Positions 26,636 through 34,713 of a stretch of DNA of 64,000 nt are shown here, piece after piece. A program made the position numbers and the translations under genes. Each line of letters starts with the position of its first letter. Position 1 is the stretch's first letter. This DNA is from Pseudomonas sp. M47T1 (lineage in GTDB: Bacteria; Pseudomonadota; Gammaproteobacteria; Pseudomonadales; Pseudomonadaceae): positions 96,275-160,274 of the forward strand of contig NZ_AJWX01000015.1 in NCBI RefSeq assembly GCF_000263855.1. Direction: 5' to 3'. Under the pieces are notes generated by a model that had not been told where the DNA came from, made no database searches, and saw nothing but the letters and a program-made list of their open reading frames with translations.

Positions 26636-27331
26636 ATGACCGAGTACGTGATTGCCCCACCACCCGCCGCCAGCGTCGCCATTGCCGGTGACAGCCGCCG
26701 CTTTCCGATCCGCCGGGTGTTCTGCGTGGGCCGCAACTATTCCGAGCACGCCCGCGAGATGGGCCATGACCCGGACCGCGAGCCGCCGTTCTTTTTCTGC
26801 AAGCCGGCCGATGCCGTGGTGCCGGCCGAAGGCGTGATCGCCTACCCGCCGTTGACCAGCGACCTGCACCATGAAGTGGAGCTGGTGGTGGCCATCGGCG
26901 AAGGCGGCGTGAACATTGACCCGGCGCAGGCCCTGACCCATGTGTGGGGCTATGGCCTGGGCCTGGACCTCACCCGCCGTGACCTGCAGGCCCAGGCCAA
27001 GAAGCAGGGCCGGCCGTGGGACTGGGCCAAGGGCTTCGACGAGTCGGCGCCATGCACAGCGCTGATTCCGGCCGCTACCCTGGGCCACCCGGCCAGCGGC
27101 GCCATCTGGTTGAGCGTGAATGGCGAAGAGCGCCAGCGTGGCGACCTGTCGGACCAGATCTGGGCCGTTCCGGACGTGATCGCCTACCTGTCGCGCTCGG
27201 TGGCGTTGCAGCCCGGCGACCTGATCTTCACCGGCACGCCTGCCGGGGTCGGTGCGTTGCAACCGGGTGACCAGGTCAGCGCTGGCATCGACGGCGTGGC
27301 CCAGTTGGCACTGCGCATCGGTAACCACTGA
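26636..27331 (+). CDS. Fumarylacetoacetate hydrolase-family protein
   Basis: A 231-residue FAH-fold hydrolase. Visible features are the N-terminal CVGRNYSEHAREMG, metal ligands in HHEVELVVAIG and GYGLGLDLTRRDLQ, the KGFDESAPC segment and GDLIFTGTPAGVGAL near the C-terminus. Size and motifs match fumarylpyruvate or acylpyruvate hydrolases (NagK/YcgM type), which use Mg2+ to cleave C-C bonds in aromatic breakdown. The start at 26636 follows CCAGGAGC. No gentisate pathway partner adjoins it. Confidence 0.88.
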   Translation: MTEYVIAPPPAASVAIAGDSRRFPIRRVFCVGRNYSEHAREMGHDPDREPPFFFCKPADAVVPAEGVIAYPPLTSDLHHEVELVVAIGEGGVNIDPAQALTHVWGYGLGLDLTRRDLQAQAKKQGRPWDWAKGFDESAPCTALIPAATLGHPASGAIWLSVNGEERQRGDLSDQIWAVPDVIAYLSRSVALQPGDLIFTGTPAGVGALQPGDQVSAGIDGVAQLALRIGNH

Positions 27332-27399
27332 AGGCAGGCTTGGAGGAGGGCGCCGCACGCTTTAAACTGTGCGGCGTCGTTTCCTGCGAGGTTGCTGCC

Positions 27400-28317
27400 A
27401 TGTCATCCCTGTCCCGCGTGCCCACCTACGGCATGCAGCAGCGCAGCGACCGCGAAGATTTCTATATCCGCGACAAGCAGGACCGCGAAGCGCTGACCTC
27501 TCCCCATCGCCACGAATACTTTCAAATTCAGATCAACCTGGGCGGCGACACCGTGCAGCACATTGGCGGTGCGGTGCGGCCTTTTCCGCGCAACGCCCTG
27601 AGCTTTATCCTGCCGCACCGCCTGCACCTGATTCCGCACCCGGAGCAGGGCAACTTCATGCTCATCAATGTTGCCCAGGGGTTCCTGCTGCCGCACCTGG
27701 CCTGCGACCCGCTGGACCTTGAAGACGTGCCGTTGGCCCAGGCGCCCGAATTGGCGCCGTTCCAGTTCCAGGAGCACCTGGACTTCATCCTCGACGATGG
27801 CGCCTTCGCGGAAATCGAGACCGTGCTGCAACGCCTGCGCACACTGGACCGCACCCGTGATTTCGGCACCACCACGCTGTTGCGGGCCGGTTTGCTGCAC
27901 GTAATCGGGGTGGTCAGCCAACACTTTGCCGAGCCGTTGCAGCAGTTGGCCAGTGACAAGGCCACCCACCGCGGCCGTCGTGATGCCCTGGCGCGCGTCA
28001 CGGCGTACATTCGCGAGCACATCGCCGACCCGCAGCTGACCCTAAAGGAAGCGGCGGCCGCGGCGTTCCTGTCGCCCAACTACCTCACCCACCTGTTGCG
28101 CAAGGACACCGGCAGCACCTTCAGCGAACTGGTGCTGGAGCGGCGCATGCGCCTGGCGCGCACCCACCTGCTGAACAGTGACGAGCCCATCAGCCACATT
28201 GCCCAGCGTTGCGGGTTTGCCGACGAGGCTTATTTCTCCCGGCGCTTTCGCCAGACCCAGGGCCTGCCGCCAGGCCAATTCCGTCGCCAGCAGCGCGGGC
28301 ATAGCGCCCATCAATAG
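27400..28317 (+). CDS. AraC-family regulator with cupin domain
   Basis: A 305-residue regulator. The N-terminal half has a cupin signature (SPHRHEYFQIQINLGGDTVQ). The C-terminal 100 residues form the paired HTH (LTLKEAAAAAFLSPNYLTHL and ISHIAQRCGFADEAYFSRRF). ATG 27400 was chosen over an upstream frame that runs from 27340. It follows the FAH gene by 68 bases and precedes an epoxide-hydrolase-like gene, and may control either. Confidence 0.88.
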   Translation: MSSLSRVPTYGMQQRSDREDFYIRDKQDREALTSPHRHEYFQIQINLGGDTVQHIGGAVRPFPRNALSFILPHRLHLIPHPEQGNFMLINVAQGFLLPHLACDPLDLEDVPLAQAPELAPFQFQEHLDFILDDGAFAEIETVLQRLRTLDRTRDFGTTTLLRAGLLHVIGVVSQHFAEPLQQLASDKATHRGRRDALARVTAYIREHIADPQLTLKEAAAAAFLSPNYLTHLLRKDTGSTFSELVLERRMRLARTHLLNSDEPISHIAQRCGFADEAYFSRRFRQTQGLPPGQFRRQQRGHSAHQ

Positions 28318-28381
28318 TGGTTAGCGCAGTGCCGTGGATTTGCTAGGGTGGGTTATCCCGGTCAAACGAGCATGGACGACG

Positions 28382-29338
28382 ATGAAGGCCACACAGCAGC
28401 GCACCCTGGCAGTCAACGGCATCAACCTGAGCGTGCACAGCGCCGGCCCCGACACTGGCAAGCCGATCTGGCTGCTGCATGGCTTTCCCGAGTGCTGGCA
28501 TTCCTGGCGCTTGCAGATTGCGCCCCTGGTGGCGGCCGGGTACCAGGTGTGGTTGCCGGAAATGCGTGGCTACGGCGCAAGCTCCGCCCCGGCAGCGGTA
28601 GACGCCTACGACCTGTTGACCCTGTGCGCGGACATTCAGGGCGCCATGGACCTGCTGGGCCATACCCGGGTGAGCGTGGTGGGCCATGACTGGGGCGCGC
28701 CGGTCGCCTGGCACCTGGCGCTGCTGGAACCTGAGCGGGTACAGGCGGTGGTGGCCCTGTCGGTACCGTTCGCCGGCCGGCCGCGCCAGCCTGCGGTGGA
28801 TATTCTGCGGGCGCACTTCAAGGATCGCTTCAACTACATCCTGTACTTCCAGGCACCCGGGGTAGCCGAAGCCGAACTGGATGCCGACATCGCCCATACC
28901 GTGCGTATGTTCATGCAGGGCGGCGACAGCGGCGACCTGATCCTCAAGGACAAGCCTGCCACGGCGAGGCTGTTCGACGGCATCAACCAGCCGGACCGGT
29001 TGCCCGCCTGGTGCGCGCCCGAGGATTTTCAGGTGTACGTGGACACCTTTGCCGAGCACGGCTTTCATGGGGCGCTGAACTGGTATCGCAATTTCGAAAA
29101 AAACTGGCAACGCACCGAGCCTCTGGCCAATGCCAACGTGGAACAGCCAGCGCTGTTCCTGATTGGTGACCTGGACCCGGTGGGCGTGCTCGAAGCCCAC
29201 ACTTTGCTGCGCATGCCCAACCGCGTGCCGCGCCTGGAACAGCATGTAGTGAAGGCGTGCGGGCACTGGATACAGAGCGAGCAACCGGAGGTGGTCAATG
29301 CCCATCTGCTGAAGTTTCTGGCGGTTCACTACCGCTGA
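28382..29338 (+). CDS. Epoxide hydrolase-like alpha/beta hydrolase
   Basis: A 318-residue alpha/beta hydrolase with a cap domain. Epoxide-hydrolase features are the oxyanion motif HGFPECWHSW, the nucleophile Asp in GHDWGAPVAW, an acidic residue in GDLDPVGV, the base His in CGHWIQSEQP and cap tyrosines (for example NWYRNFEKNW). Predicted reaction is opening of an epoxide to a diol; haloalkane activity is less likely. ATG 28382 was chosen over a 28334 frame start. Confidence 0.86.
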   Translation: MKATQQRTLAVNGINLSVHSAGPDTGKPIWLLHGFPECWHSWRLQIAPLVAAGYQVWLPEMRGYGASSAPAAVDAYDLLTLCADIQGAMDLLGHTRVSVVGHDWGAPVAWHLALLEPERVQAVVALSVPFAGRPRQPAVDILRAHFKDRFNYILYFQAPGVAEAELDADIAHTVRMFMQGGDSGDLILKDKPATARLFDGINQPDRLPAWCAPEDFQVYVDTFAEHGFHGALNWYRNFEKNWQRTEPLANANVEQPALFLIGDLDPVGVLEAHTLLRMPNRVPRLEQHVVKACGHWIQSEQPEVVNAHLLKFLAVHYR

Positions 29339-29369
29339 AAGGGCGCATACTTGTGTGAGGTTGGAGTCG

Positions 29370-29460
29370 TAGGAACTGCCGACAGGCTGCAGAAAAGTCC
29401 GCAGGGCCTTTGGCGGTGTCATGCCGATCGCGGGCCCGCTGTGAGCGCCAGGCTCAGCGG
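29370..29460. repeat. Degenerate REP pair
   Basis: CTGCCGACAGGCTGCAGAAA (near 29376) and GAGCGCCAGGCTCAGCGG (near 29443) are decayed inverted REP arms. The right arm runs into the end of the DoxX stub. Confidence 0.55.
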
Positions 29461-29558
29461 CCGTCCACCGAGTACCTGCCGGGACCGGACACGGCCAACA
29501 GCACGCGGGCGAGCAGGATGATTTCGTTGCTTTGCTTGGCGAACAGGCTGTAGTGCAT
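29454..29558 (-). pseudogene. DoxX-family gene stub, cut off by REP sequence
   Basis: A 34-codon frame starts MHYSLFAKQSNEIILLARVL. This resembles the first helix of DoxX-family membrane proteins, which are normally 130-150 residues. After LLAV the sequence diverges (SGPGRYSVDGR) and stops within a REP element. A weak GAGG ribosome site lies 10 bases upstream. The missing helices make a functional product unlikely. The family call rests on about 20 residues. Confidence 0.5.
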
Positions 29559-29668
29559 GATGTCGGTGCCTCGGCAGGAGTGTGCAGACCACACCCACAC
29601 TGTAGCCGCTGCCGCAACGCTGCGCTGGCCCTTGCATTCACTGAAGATTCCCAGCGAACGTGGTAGCC

Positions 29669-30265
29669 CTAAGGCGCCTTGGTGTCGTCGTGCAGATAGT
29701 GCTGGGTGGCGTCCAGCACTTTGACAATGGCGTCGATGTCGCTGGACATTTCCTTGGTCAGCACCGGGTCATCCAGCAGCGCCAGGCGCAGCTTGAGGCG
29801 CGACAGCGGCGTGCGCAGGTCATGGGAGACCGCTCCCAGCGTGCGCCGGCGCATGTCCACCTGATCGCGGATGGATTGCTGCATGCGGTTGAGCAGGCTA
29901 GCCACGTGGCGGGCCTCGACGCTGCCGGTTTCCGCCAGCGGACGGCTGTCCAGGTTGTCGCCCAGGCGTTCGGCTGCCTGGCTGAAGCGCTTCAATGGCC
30001 GCGTCAGCGAGCGGCTGACGTACCAGGCCATGGCGATCAGTGCCAGGAATTGGAATGCCAGCATCGCCTTGGGCCATACCAGCAGGTAGTGCGAACTGGC
30101 CTCCAGCGCCAGGGCCGGATCGGCCGTTTGCGCCGTGGTGCCCAACCTCGGTGGAGGCGGGATGCGGTAGTGCACGATCCACAGGTACGTCAGCCCATGG
30201 GCGAGGAAAATCGCCGCAAGGGTCACGTTGAAGATACGAGCAAACAGGGTGCGTGACTTGATCAT
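29669..30265 (-). CDS. Truncated sensor histidine kinase lacking the ATPase domain
   Basis: A 198-residue protein: a transmembrane helix (about 12-32), a periplasmic loop, a second helix (about 68-88), a HAMP linker (LTRPLKRFSQAAERLGDNLD) and a dimerisation domain with phospho-acceptor His148 in AVSHDLRTPLSRLKLR. It stops at DATQHYLHDDTKAP, where N-, G1- and G2-box ATPase motifs should begin. No response regulator lies nearby. It cannot autophosphorylate by itself; it is either a pseudogene or a dominant interfering fragment. Confidence 0.75.
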   Translation of the reverse strand: MIKSRTLFARIFNVTLAAIFLAHGLTYLWIVHYRIPPPPRLGTTAQTADPALALEASSHYLLVWPKAMLAFQFLALIAMAWYVSRSLTRPLKRFSQAAERLGDNLDSRPLAETGSVEARHVASLLNRMQQSIRDQVDMRRRTLGAVSHDLRTPLSRLKLRLALLDDPVLTKEMSSDIDAIVKVLDATQHYLHDDTKAP

Positions 30266-30424
30266 TGCGCGTGGGCCCGTCAGGCGTTATTCAAACCATA
30301 ACATTGTCTTCAGGGTTCAACGTATCCCTTTGGTACCAATGCCGACCTGTCACCGGGCCTCAAGGGCTGTCGCGCCCTATACTCAAGGCAACGCCCACGT
30401 ACTGTTGACGATACGGAGCCTGGG

Positions 30425-31462
30425 GTGACTTGCTGGCGCGCACTGATCGTTGTCCTGACCCTGCTGCTGACCGCCTGTGCCGGCCACCGGCCGTTGCCTG
30501 CGGCCCCGGTGAGCGCCGCCACCTGGCAGCAGGTGGACGGGCAGATCCTGCAGGCGTCCAGCGACGCGCGCGAGCAGGCCCGGGTGTTTGCCCGTGGTTC
30601 CATGGACCATTGGCGGGTGCGCGTGTACCAGCAGACCGAAGAGGTGTTCATACCCTGGTTCGACAGCTACTGGACCCAAGAGTGGCTGTCCATGCGCGTA
30701 AGCTGGTACACCCTGAGCAGCGGCCAGGACAAAACCGAATCGGCCAGGCGCCTGGAGGCTTATCTGCAAGAGCAGTATCACAACCGTGTGCTGGCGCCGG
30801 TGGCGGTGGACATCGAGCCGAACGCCATTGCCGTGCAGGCCACCGATTTCTACGTGCAATTGCTGGGCGCGCAACTGGCCGCCATCGGCCAACAGCATCA
30901 ACTGCCGGCCAATCAGTACGCCCAGCACCTGCAAGGCATCGTGGTGCTGGGCACGGCCACCTTGCAGCAAATCACTCACACCCAGCCGCCCACCCAGGTG
31001 CCCGACTATGCCGCGTTGGTGCAACGCCTGCATGCTGGCGACCAGGCCGCGCCCGCAGGCCTGGCCGAGGTGGCCAAGGCCACCAACAGCAAACTGCAGG
31101 GGCAAATGAGCAGCCGTGGCGCCGGCGGGTTTGCCGCGGCGGTGGCGGGCAAGATAGTGGGGCCGCTGATTTCCCTGGGCATGGCTGGCGTTCGCGCCAT
31201 CATTCATGCGGGCGAGCGGCCGGACAGCGAGGCGCTGCTGCGCAAAAGCCTGGGCACCGCCTTCGATCAAGCCTGGCTCAAGGTGCTGAGCGACCCTAAT
31301 GGCGGCGTCATGGCCGGCGTGTACCGGCTGGCCGACAGCCTGGAGGTGCAACTGGCCGCGCGCACCGTTTCGCAACGGCTTGATAAAGCCTCATCATGGG
31401 CCCAAGAGGATTTCTGGCAACATGGCGCCACATTGGCTTCAGGAAGCAACCATGGGCTTTGA
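30425..31462 (+). CDS. Putative lipoprotein of unknown function
   Basis: A 345-residue protein starting at GTG 30425. A lipoprotein signal ends LLLTACAG, with lipidation at the cysteine. The mature part is rich in aromatic and polar residues (RVYQQTEEVFIPWFDSYWTQ) and contains a glycine-rich hydrophobic stretch (GGFAAAVAGKIVGPLISLGM) that could be membrane-active. The family was not recognised. Its 3' end overlaps the next gene by 11 bases, indicating co-transcription with a TRIC-like channel. Confidence 0.75.
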   Translation: MTCWRALIVVLTLLLTACAGHRPLPAAPVSAATWQQVDGQILQASSDAREQARVFARGSMDHWRVRVYQQTEEVFIPWFDSYWTQEWLSMRVSWYTLSSGQDKTESARRLEAYLQEQYHNRVLAPVAVDIEPNAIAVQATDFYVQLLGAQLAAIGQQHQLPANQYAQHLQGIVVLGTATLQQITHTQPPTQVPDYAALVQRLHAGDQAAPAGLAEVAKATNSKLQGQMSSRGAGGFAAAVAGKIVGPLISLGMAGVRAIIHAGERPDSEALLRKSLGTAFDQAWLKVLSDPNGGVMAGVYRLADSLEVQLAARTVSQRLDKASSWAQEDFWQHGATLASGSNHGL

Positions 31463-32069
31463 AGCGTTCCGTTACATTGATTTGATGGGCACCTTCGTCT
31501 TCGCCCTCAGCGGAGCGCTGGCGGCCATTGACCGGCGCCTGGACCTGTTTGGCGTGGTCGTCATCGCCTTCGTCACCGCCTGCGGCGGCGGGGTCATCCG
31601 CGACCTGTGCATCGGCGCACTGCCGCCGGCGGGGCTGACCAACCTGGCCTACGTGGCCGTGGTGGGCCTGGCCGTGGCCCTGGCTGGCGGCTTCCAGACG
31701 CGCTTGCAAAAACTGGCGCAGCCCACGCTGTTCTTCGACGCCATCGGCCTGGGGTTCTTCGCCGCCTTCGGCGTGCACAAGGTCTACACCCACATCCCCG
31801 ACGTGGAACTGGCCGTGCTGCTGGGTGTGGTCAGCGCCGTGGGCGGCGGCATCCTGCGCGACGTGCTGCTGGGCAGGGTGCCGGTGATCCTGAGCAAGGA
31901 CATCTACGCCTCGGCGGCCTTGCTGTGCGCGCTGGTGCAGGTGGGCGGCGAACTGCAGTGGCTGAACCCGGCGTTCAGCGCGTGGGTGGGCATTGGCTTG
32001 TGCACAGGGTTGCGGATGTTGTCGTTGCGCTATGGGTGGAATTTGCCCGGGATTGGGAAGGTGTTGTGA
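31452..32069 (+). CDS. TRIC/UPF0126 membrane protein
   Basis: A 205-residue, seven-helix inner-membrane protein made of two similar halves. Each half has the UPF0126 glycine motif: ACGGGVIRDLCIGALP and VGGGILRDVLLGRVP. Bacterial members are homotrimeric cation channels (TRIC-like) or glycine-related transporters (YadS/YicG). ATG 31452 follows AGGAAG and begins MGFEAFRYIDLMGT, as expected. It overlaps the lipoprotein gene. Confidence 0.88.
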   Translation: MGFEAFRYIDLMGTFVFALSGALAAIDRRLDLFGVVVIAFVTACGGGVIRDLCIGALPPAGLTNLAYVAVVGLAVALAGGFQTRLQKLAQPTLFFDAIGLGFFAAFGVHKVYTHIPDVELAVLLGVVSAVGGGILRDVLLGRVPVILSKDIYASAALLCALVQVGGELQWLNPAFSAWVGIGLCTGLRMLSLRYGWNLPGIGKVL

Positions 32070-32324
32070 ATGCTGACCAATGCCTTGCCTATGCTTGAAT
32101 TGGCAGCATACTGTATCGGCTCGTTCATTATGCGCGAGCGCCCGGCCTGTGTGCTGCAACAACTGACGCAAGCCGCCACGTGCAATGACCGCATCGTCAT
32201 CTCGGCTATTACGTACGCGCAGATGCGGTACGGCCAGCGGGTAAAACAGCATCACCTCATCACAAAAAACACCCGTGAGTTTTCACGGGTGCCTGGGTTG
32301 GTGTATGAGGATTGGGTTCATTGA
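32070..32324 (+). pseudogene. Internally deleted vapC-type PIN toxin
   Basis: The 84-residue frame joins a VapC N-terminal part (GSFIMRERPACVLQQLTQ, then IVISAITYAQMRYG) directly to a VapC C-terminal part (HHLITKNTREFSRVPGL, then YEDWVH). The intervening roughly 60 residues are missing, including the middle acidic residues. The N-terminal DTN motif has also degenerated (LELAAYC). Intact VapC is about 130-140 residues. No vapB antitoxin is present. A hairpin, CACCCGTGA/TCACGGGTG, sits inside it near 32271-32290. Confidence 0.75.
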
Positions 32325-32401
32325 AGCAAACCCACGCATGAGCGTCCTGAAGCCTTTCCCGTTCGGAAACTGCACGATTGAATGTATCCCCCAGTTGCAC
32401 C

Positions 32402-33049
32402 TTGATCACTACCGTTCACCTGTCGCGTATTGACGAACGCAGCGCCACGATGTTGCTGCACCCCCTGGCCTTTACCCTGGCGCCCGGCGATCGAGTGGCG
32501 ATCACCGGGCCCTCGGGGTCAGGGAAAAGCGTGCTGCTGCGCGCCCTGGCATTGCTGGACGCGCCCCATGGGGGCGAGGTTCGCTGGCAGGGCACGCCCG
32601 TTGCCACCGCGCAGATCCCCACATACCGCAGCCAGGTGTGCTACATCGCACAGAAACCGGCGGTGATCGATGGCAGTGTCGAGGACAACCTGCGTTATCC
32701 CTACTCGCTGAACGTGCATGCCAAGGCACAATTCGAGCGCGACACCGTGGTGCAGCTATTGACCAAGGCCGGCAAGCCCGCAGGTTTTCTCGACAAGCAG
32801 GCCAGTGAGTTGTCCGGCGGTGAAAGCCAGGTCATGGCACTGGTGCGGGCCCTGCAACTCAATCCGCAGGTGTTGCTGCTCGACGAGCCTACCGCGGCGC
32901 TGGACCCGGCCTCGGCGCGCCAGGTGGAAGACCTGGTCGATGCCTGGTTCAATCCGGGTCGCGCCTTGATCTGGGTGTCCCACGACCCGGCCCAGGCTGA
33001 GCGTGTCAGCAATCGCCAGTTGGTCATGAAGGCGGGGAAGCTGGCATGA
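32402..33049 (+). CDS. fetA: Iron-export ABC transporter ATP-binding protein (FetA-like)
   Basis: A 215-residue ABC ATPase with Walker A GPSGSGKSV, signature LSGGES, Walker B LLLDEPTAALD and the VSHD switch. It is adjacent to and overlaps by 4 bases a FetB/YbbM permease, the diagnostic partner; FetAB exports iron and protects against oxidative stress. No ATG fits the N-terminus. TTG 32402 (LITTVHLSRID) is the best match to family length; TTG 32378 is an alternative. Confidence 0.83.
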   Translation: MITTVHLSRIDERSATMLLHPLAFTLAPGDRVAITGPSGSGKSVLLRALALLDAPHGGEVRWQGTPVATAQIPTYRSQVCYIAQKPAVIDGSVEDNLRYPYSLNVHAKAQFERDTVVQLLTKAGKPAGFLDKQASELSGGESQVMALVRALQLNPQVLLLDEPTAALDPASARQVEDLVDAWFNPGRALIWVSHDPAQAERVSNRQLVMKAGKLA

Positions 33050-33840
33050 ACTATCAGAACCTGTCGAACCTGGACATTGCGCTGGCGGCAGCGCTGATCC
33101 TGATCAATGGCGTGCTCTCCCTGTGCTTGAACCTGGGCCTGGGCCGCCAGTTGCTGGTGGCGTCGATACGCACGGTGGTACAGCTGCTGGCGGTTGGGTA
33201 TGTGTTGACCTGGATCTTCGCCAACGCCCATTGGTACGTGGTGCTGCCGGTGATGTGCCTGATGACCCTGGTGGCCGGGCTGTCCGCGGCCGGGCGTGGC
33301 AAGCGCACCTACGCCGGGCGGCGCGCCGACAGCATTGGCTCGATCTGGGTGAGCAGCTGGCTGGTGGCCGCCGTGGGTTTGTTCGCGGTGATCCGCATTC
33401 ATCCCTGGTACGAGCCGCAATACGCCATTCCCATTCTGGGCATGATCCTGGGCAACACCCTGACCGGTGTGTCGCTGGGCATCGAGCGCATGATTCAGGA
33501 ACTGACGGCGGGCCGTGGCCAGATCGAAATGACGTTGGCCTTGGGTGGCACGCGCTGGGAAGCCGCGCAACTGGCGGCGCGCCAGGCGGTGAGGGCGGGG
33601 ATGATCCCCACGTTGAACCAGATGTCGGTGGTGGGCCTGGTCAGCTTGCCGGGCATGATGACCGGCCAGGTGTTGGCGGGCCAAAGCCCGATGCAGGCCG
33701 TGCGTTACCAGATCATCATCATGTTCCTGATTGCCGCCGCCTCGGCGCTGGGCACCGTGGCGGCGGTGCTGCTCACCTACCGGCGCCTGTTCTCGGCGCA
33801 GCACCGCTTCATGGCCGCCAAACTGATTCAGCGCAGTTGA
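33046..33840 (+). CDS. fetB: Iron-export permease (FetB/UPF0014)
   Basis: A 264-residue, six- to seven-helix inner-membrane protein of the UPF0014/FetB family. Landmarks are SIRTVVQLLAVGYVL, ILGNTLTGVSLGIERM, TLALGGTRWEA and the very conserved QMSVVGLVSLPGMMTGQVLA. It forms the membrane half of the FetAB iron exporter, and its start overlaps the fetA stop. Its 3' end is 64 bases from the Tn3-family insertion. Confidence 0.92.
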   Translation: MNYQNLSNLDIALAAALILINGVLSLCLNLGLGRQLLVASIRTVVQLLAVGYVLTWIFANAHWYVVLPVMCLMTLVAGLSAAGRGKRTYAGRRADSIGSIWVSSWLVAAVGLFAVIRIHPWYEPQYAIPILGMILGNTLTGVSLGIERMIQELTAGRGQIEMTLALGGTRWEAAQLAARQAVRAGMIPTLNQMSVVGLVSLPGMMTGQVLAGQSPMQAVRYQIIIMFLIAAASALGTVAAVLLTYRRLFSAQHRFMAAKLIQRS

Positions 33841-33903
33841 ACTGTAGTGTGTCAGTGACGGCCCGCGCAGCCCTTGGCAGCGGCGACACCCTCCAGCGAA
33901 TAT

Positions 33904-33941
33904 GGGGTTTGGGGAGCAACGGAACAGAAAGTGCACTTAGG
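33904..33941 (+). repeat. Left terminal inverted repeat of the Tn3-family element
   Basis: Starts GGGGTTTGGGGAGCAACGG and ends AGTGCACTTAGG. It matches the complement of 36448-36485 at all but three or four positions. Confidence 0.95.
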
Positions 33942-33943
33942 CC

Positions 33944-34207
33944 CTACCAGCGTCGTTCAGTACCTTCTTCCCAGGCATCCGCTTCGATAAAGTAGTTCCG
34001 CATCTCGGCTTCCTGACTGATCTCGCTCAGCAGGTCATGCACTGCCTTATCCAATTCCTCGTCGCTCTGATAGGGAACTGTCAGTTCATAGTTTCCCGAC
34101 CCCAGGCGCTTCACGCAGAATGGCTCCAGGCAATAGCGCTCAATGTTCTCCTTGGCCCTCTTCCGGCCGCGCACGAACTTGCTGTTGTTCTCCACCGCCA
34201 AACGCAA
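33944..34207 (-). CDS. Hypothetical transposon passenger protein
   Basis: An 87-residue acidic protein including VENNSKFVRGRKRAKENIER, then GNYELTVPYQSDEELDKAVH and a tail EADAWEEGTERRW. I recall similar small proteins in Pseudomonas but know no function. The only available start is TTG 34207. In-frame sequence upstream (ATI before TLRL) suggests the original N-terminus was lost where it joins the resolvase fragment. Its stop lies 2 bases from the left inverted repeat. Confidence 0.6.
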   Translation of the reverse strand: MRLAVENNSKFVRGRKRAKENIERYCLEPFCVKRLGSGNYELTVPYQSDEELDKAVHDLLSEISQEAEMRNYFIEADAWEEGTERRW

Positions 34208-34372
34208 GGTAATGGTGGCAACCCTTTGGGACGGCCACCGACTCGGCCTCGTGCCAGTGCGGCAGAAAGACCGGCTTGGGTGCGCTCCCGGATCAGTCGG
34301 CCTTCTTCAGGGCATCGACCTGAAGAAGGCTTTCTGATCCCGAGTGCTTACCCGCGCATAACCGATCTTCAT
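34208..34372 (-). pseudogene. tnpR: Internally deleted tnpR serine resolvase
   Basis: The ATG at 34372 begins MKIGYARVSTRDQ, the resolvase N-terminus including the catalytic serine. The frame then breaks (KAFFRSMP and stop). A second frame resumes a C-terminal resolvase segment, LIRERTQAGLSAALARGRVG then GRPKG, at about 34298-34235. Roughly 100 residues between them are gone. The 100 bases up to 34473 probably contain the remains of the res site. Confidence 0.85.
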
Positions 34373-34473
34373 GAAAAGTACCGTTTACTCGACTGCATTA
34401 GTAACAGTTGCCTGTTGCAGAGTGGCATACGATGGGCGTATAAACACATAAACACCTATCATTGGAAAAAGTC

Positions 34474-34713
34474 ATGAATACCACTCGTTGGAACGTCGCC
34501 GTCTCCACCGACACCGACCAATCGCTTCGCATGTTTTTGGCCAGCCAAGGCGGTGGCCGTAAGGGCGACCTGTCGCGCTTCATCGAAGAAGCGGTGCGGG
34601 CACACATCCTGGAACTGAGCGCCGAACAGGCCAAAGCTTCCAATGCCCATCTGAGTGAGGCAGAACTGACCGAAGCGGTTGAAGAGGCACTCGACTGGGC
34701 ACGTAAGCGCTGA
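34474..34713 (+). CDS. RHH-type antitoxin of the transposon TA pair
   Basis: A 79-residue protein. The N-terminal ribbon-helix-helix reads RWNVAVSTDTDQSLRMFLAS then LSRFIEEAVRAHILEL; an acidic C-terminal tail (SEAELTEAVEEALDWARKR) is the likely toxin-wrapping part. ATG 34474 was preferred over an upstream in-frame start at 34462. Its stop overlaps the toxin start by one base (TGATG), so the two are translationally coupled. It should repress its own promoter in the AT-rich segment at 34375-34470. Confidence 0.85.
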   Translation: MNTTRWNVAVSTDTDQSLRMFLASQGGGRKGDLSRFIEEAVRAHILELSAEQAKASNAHLSEAELTEAVEEALDWARKR

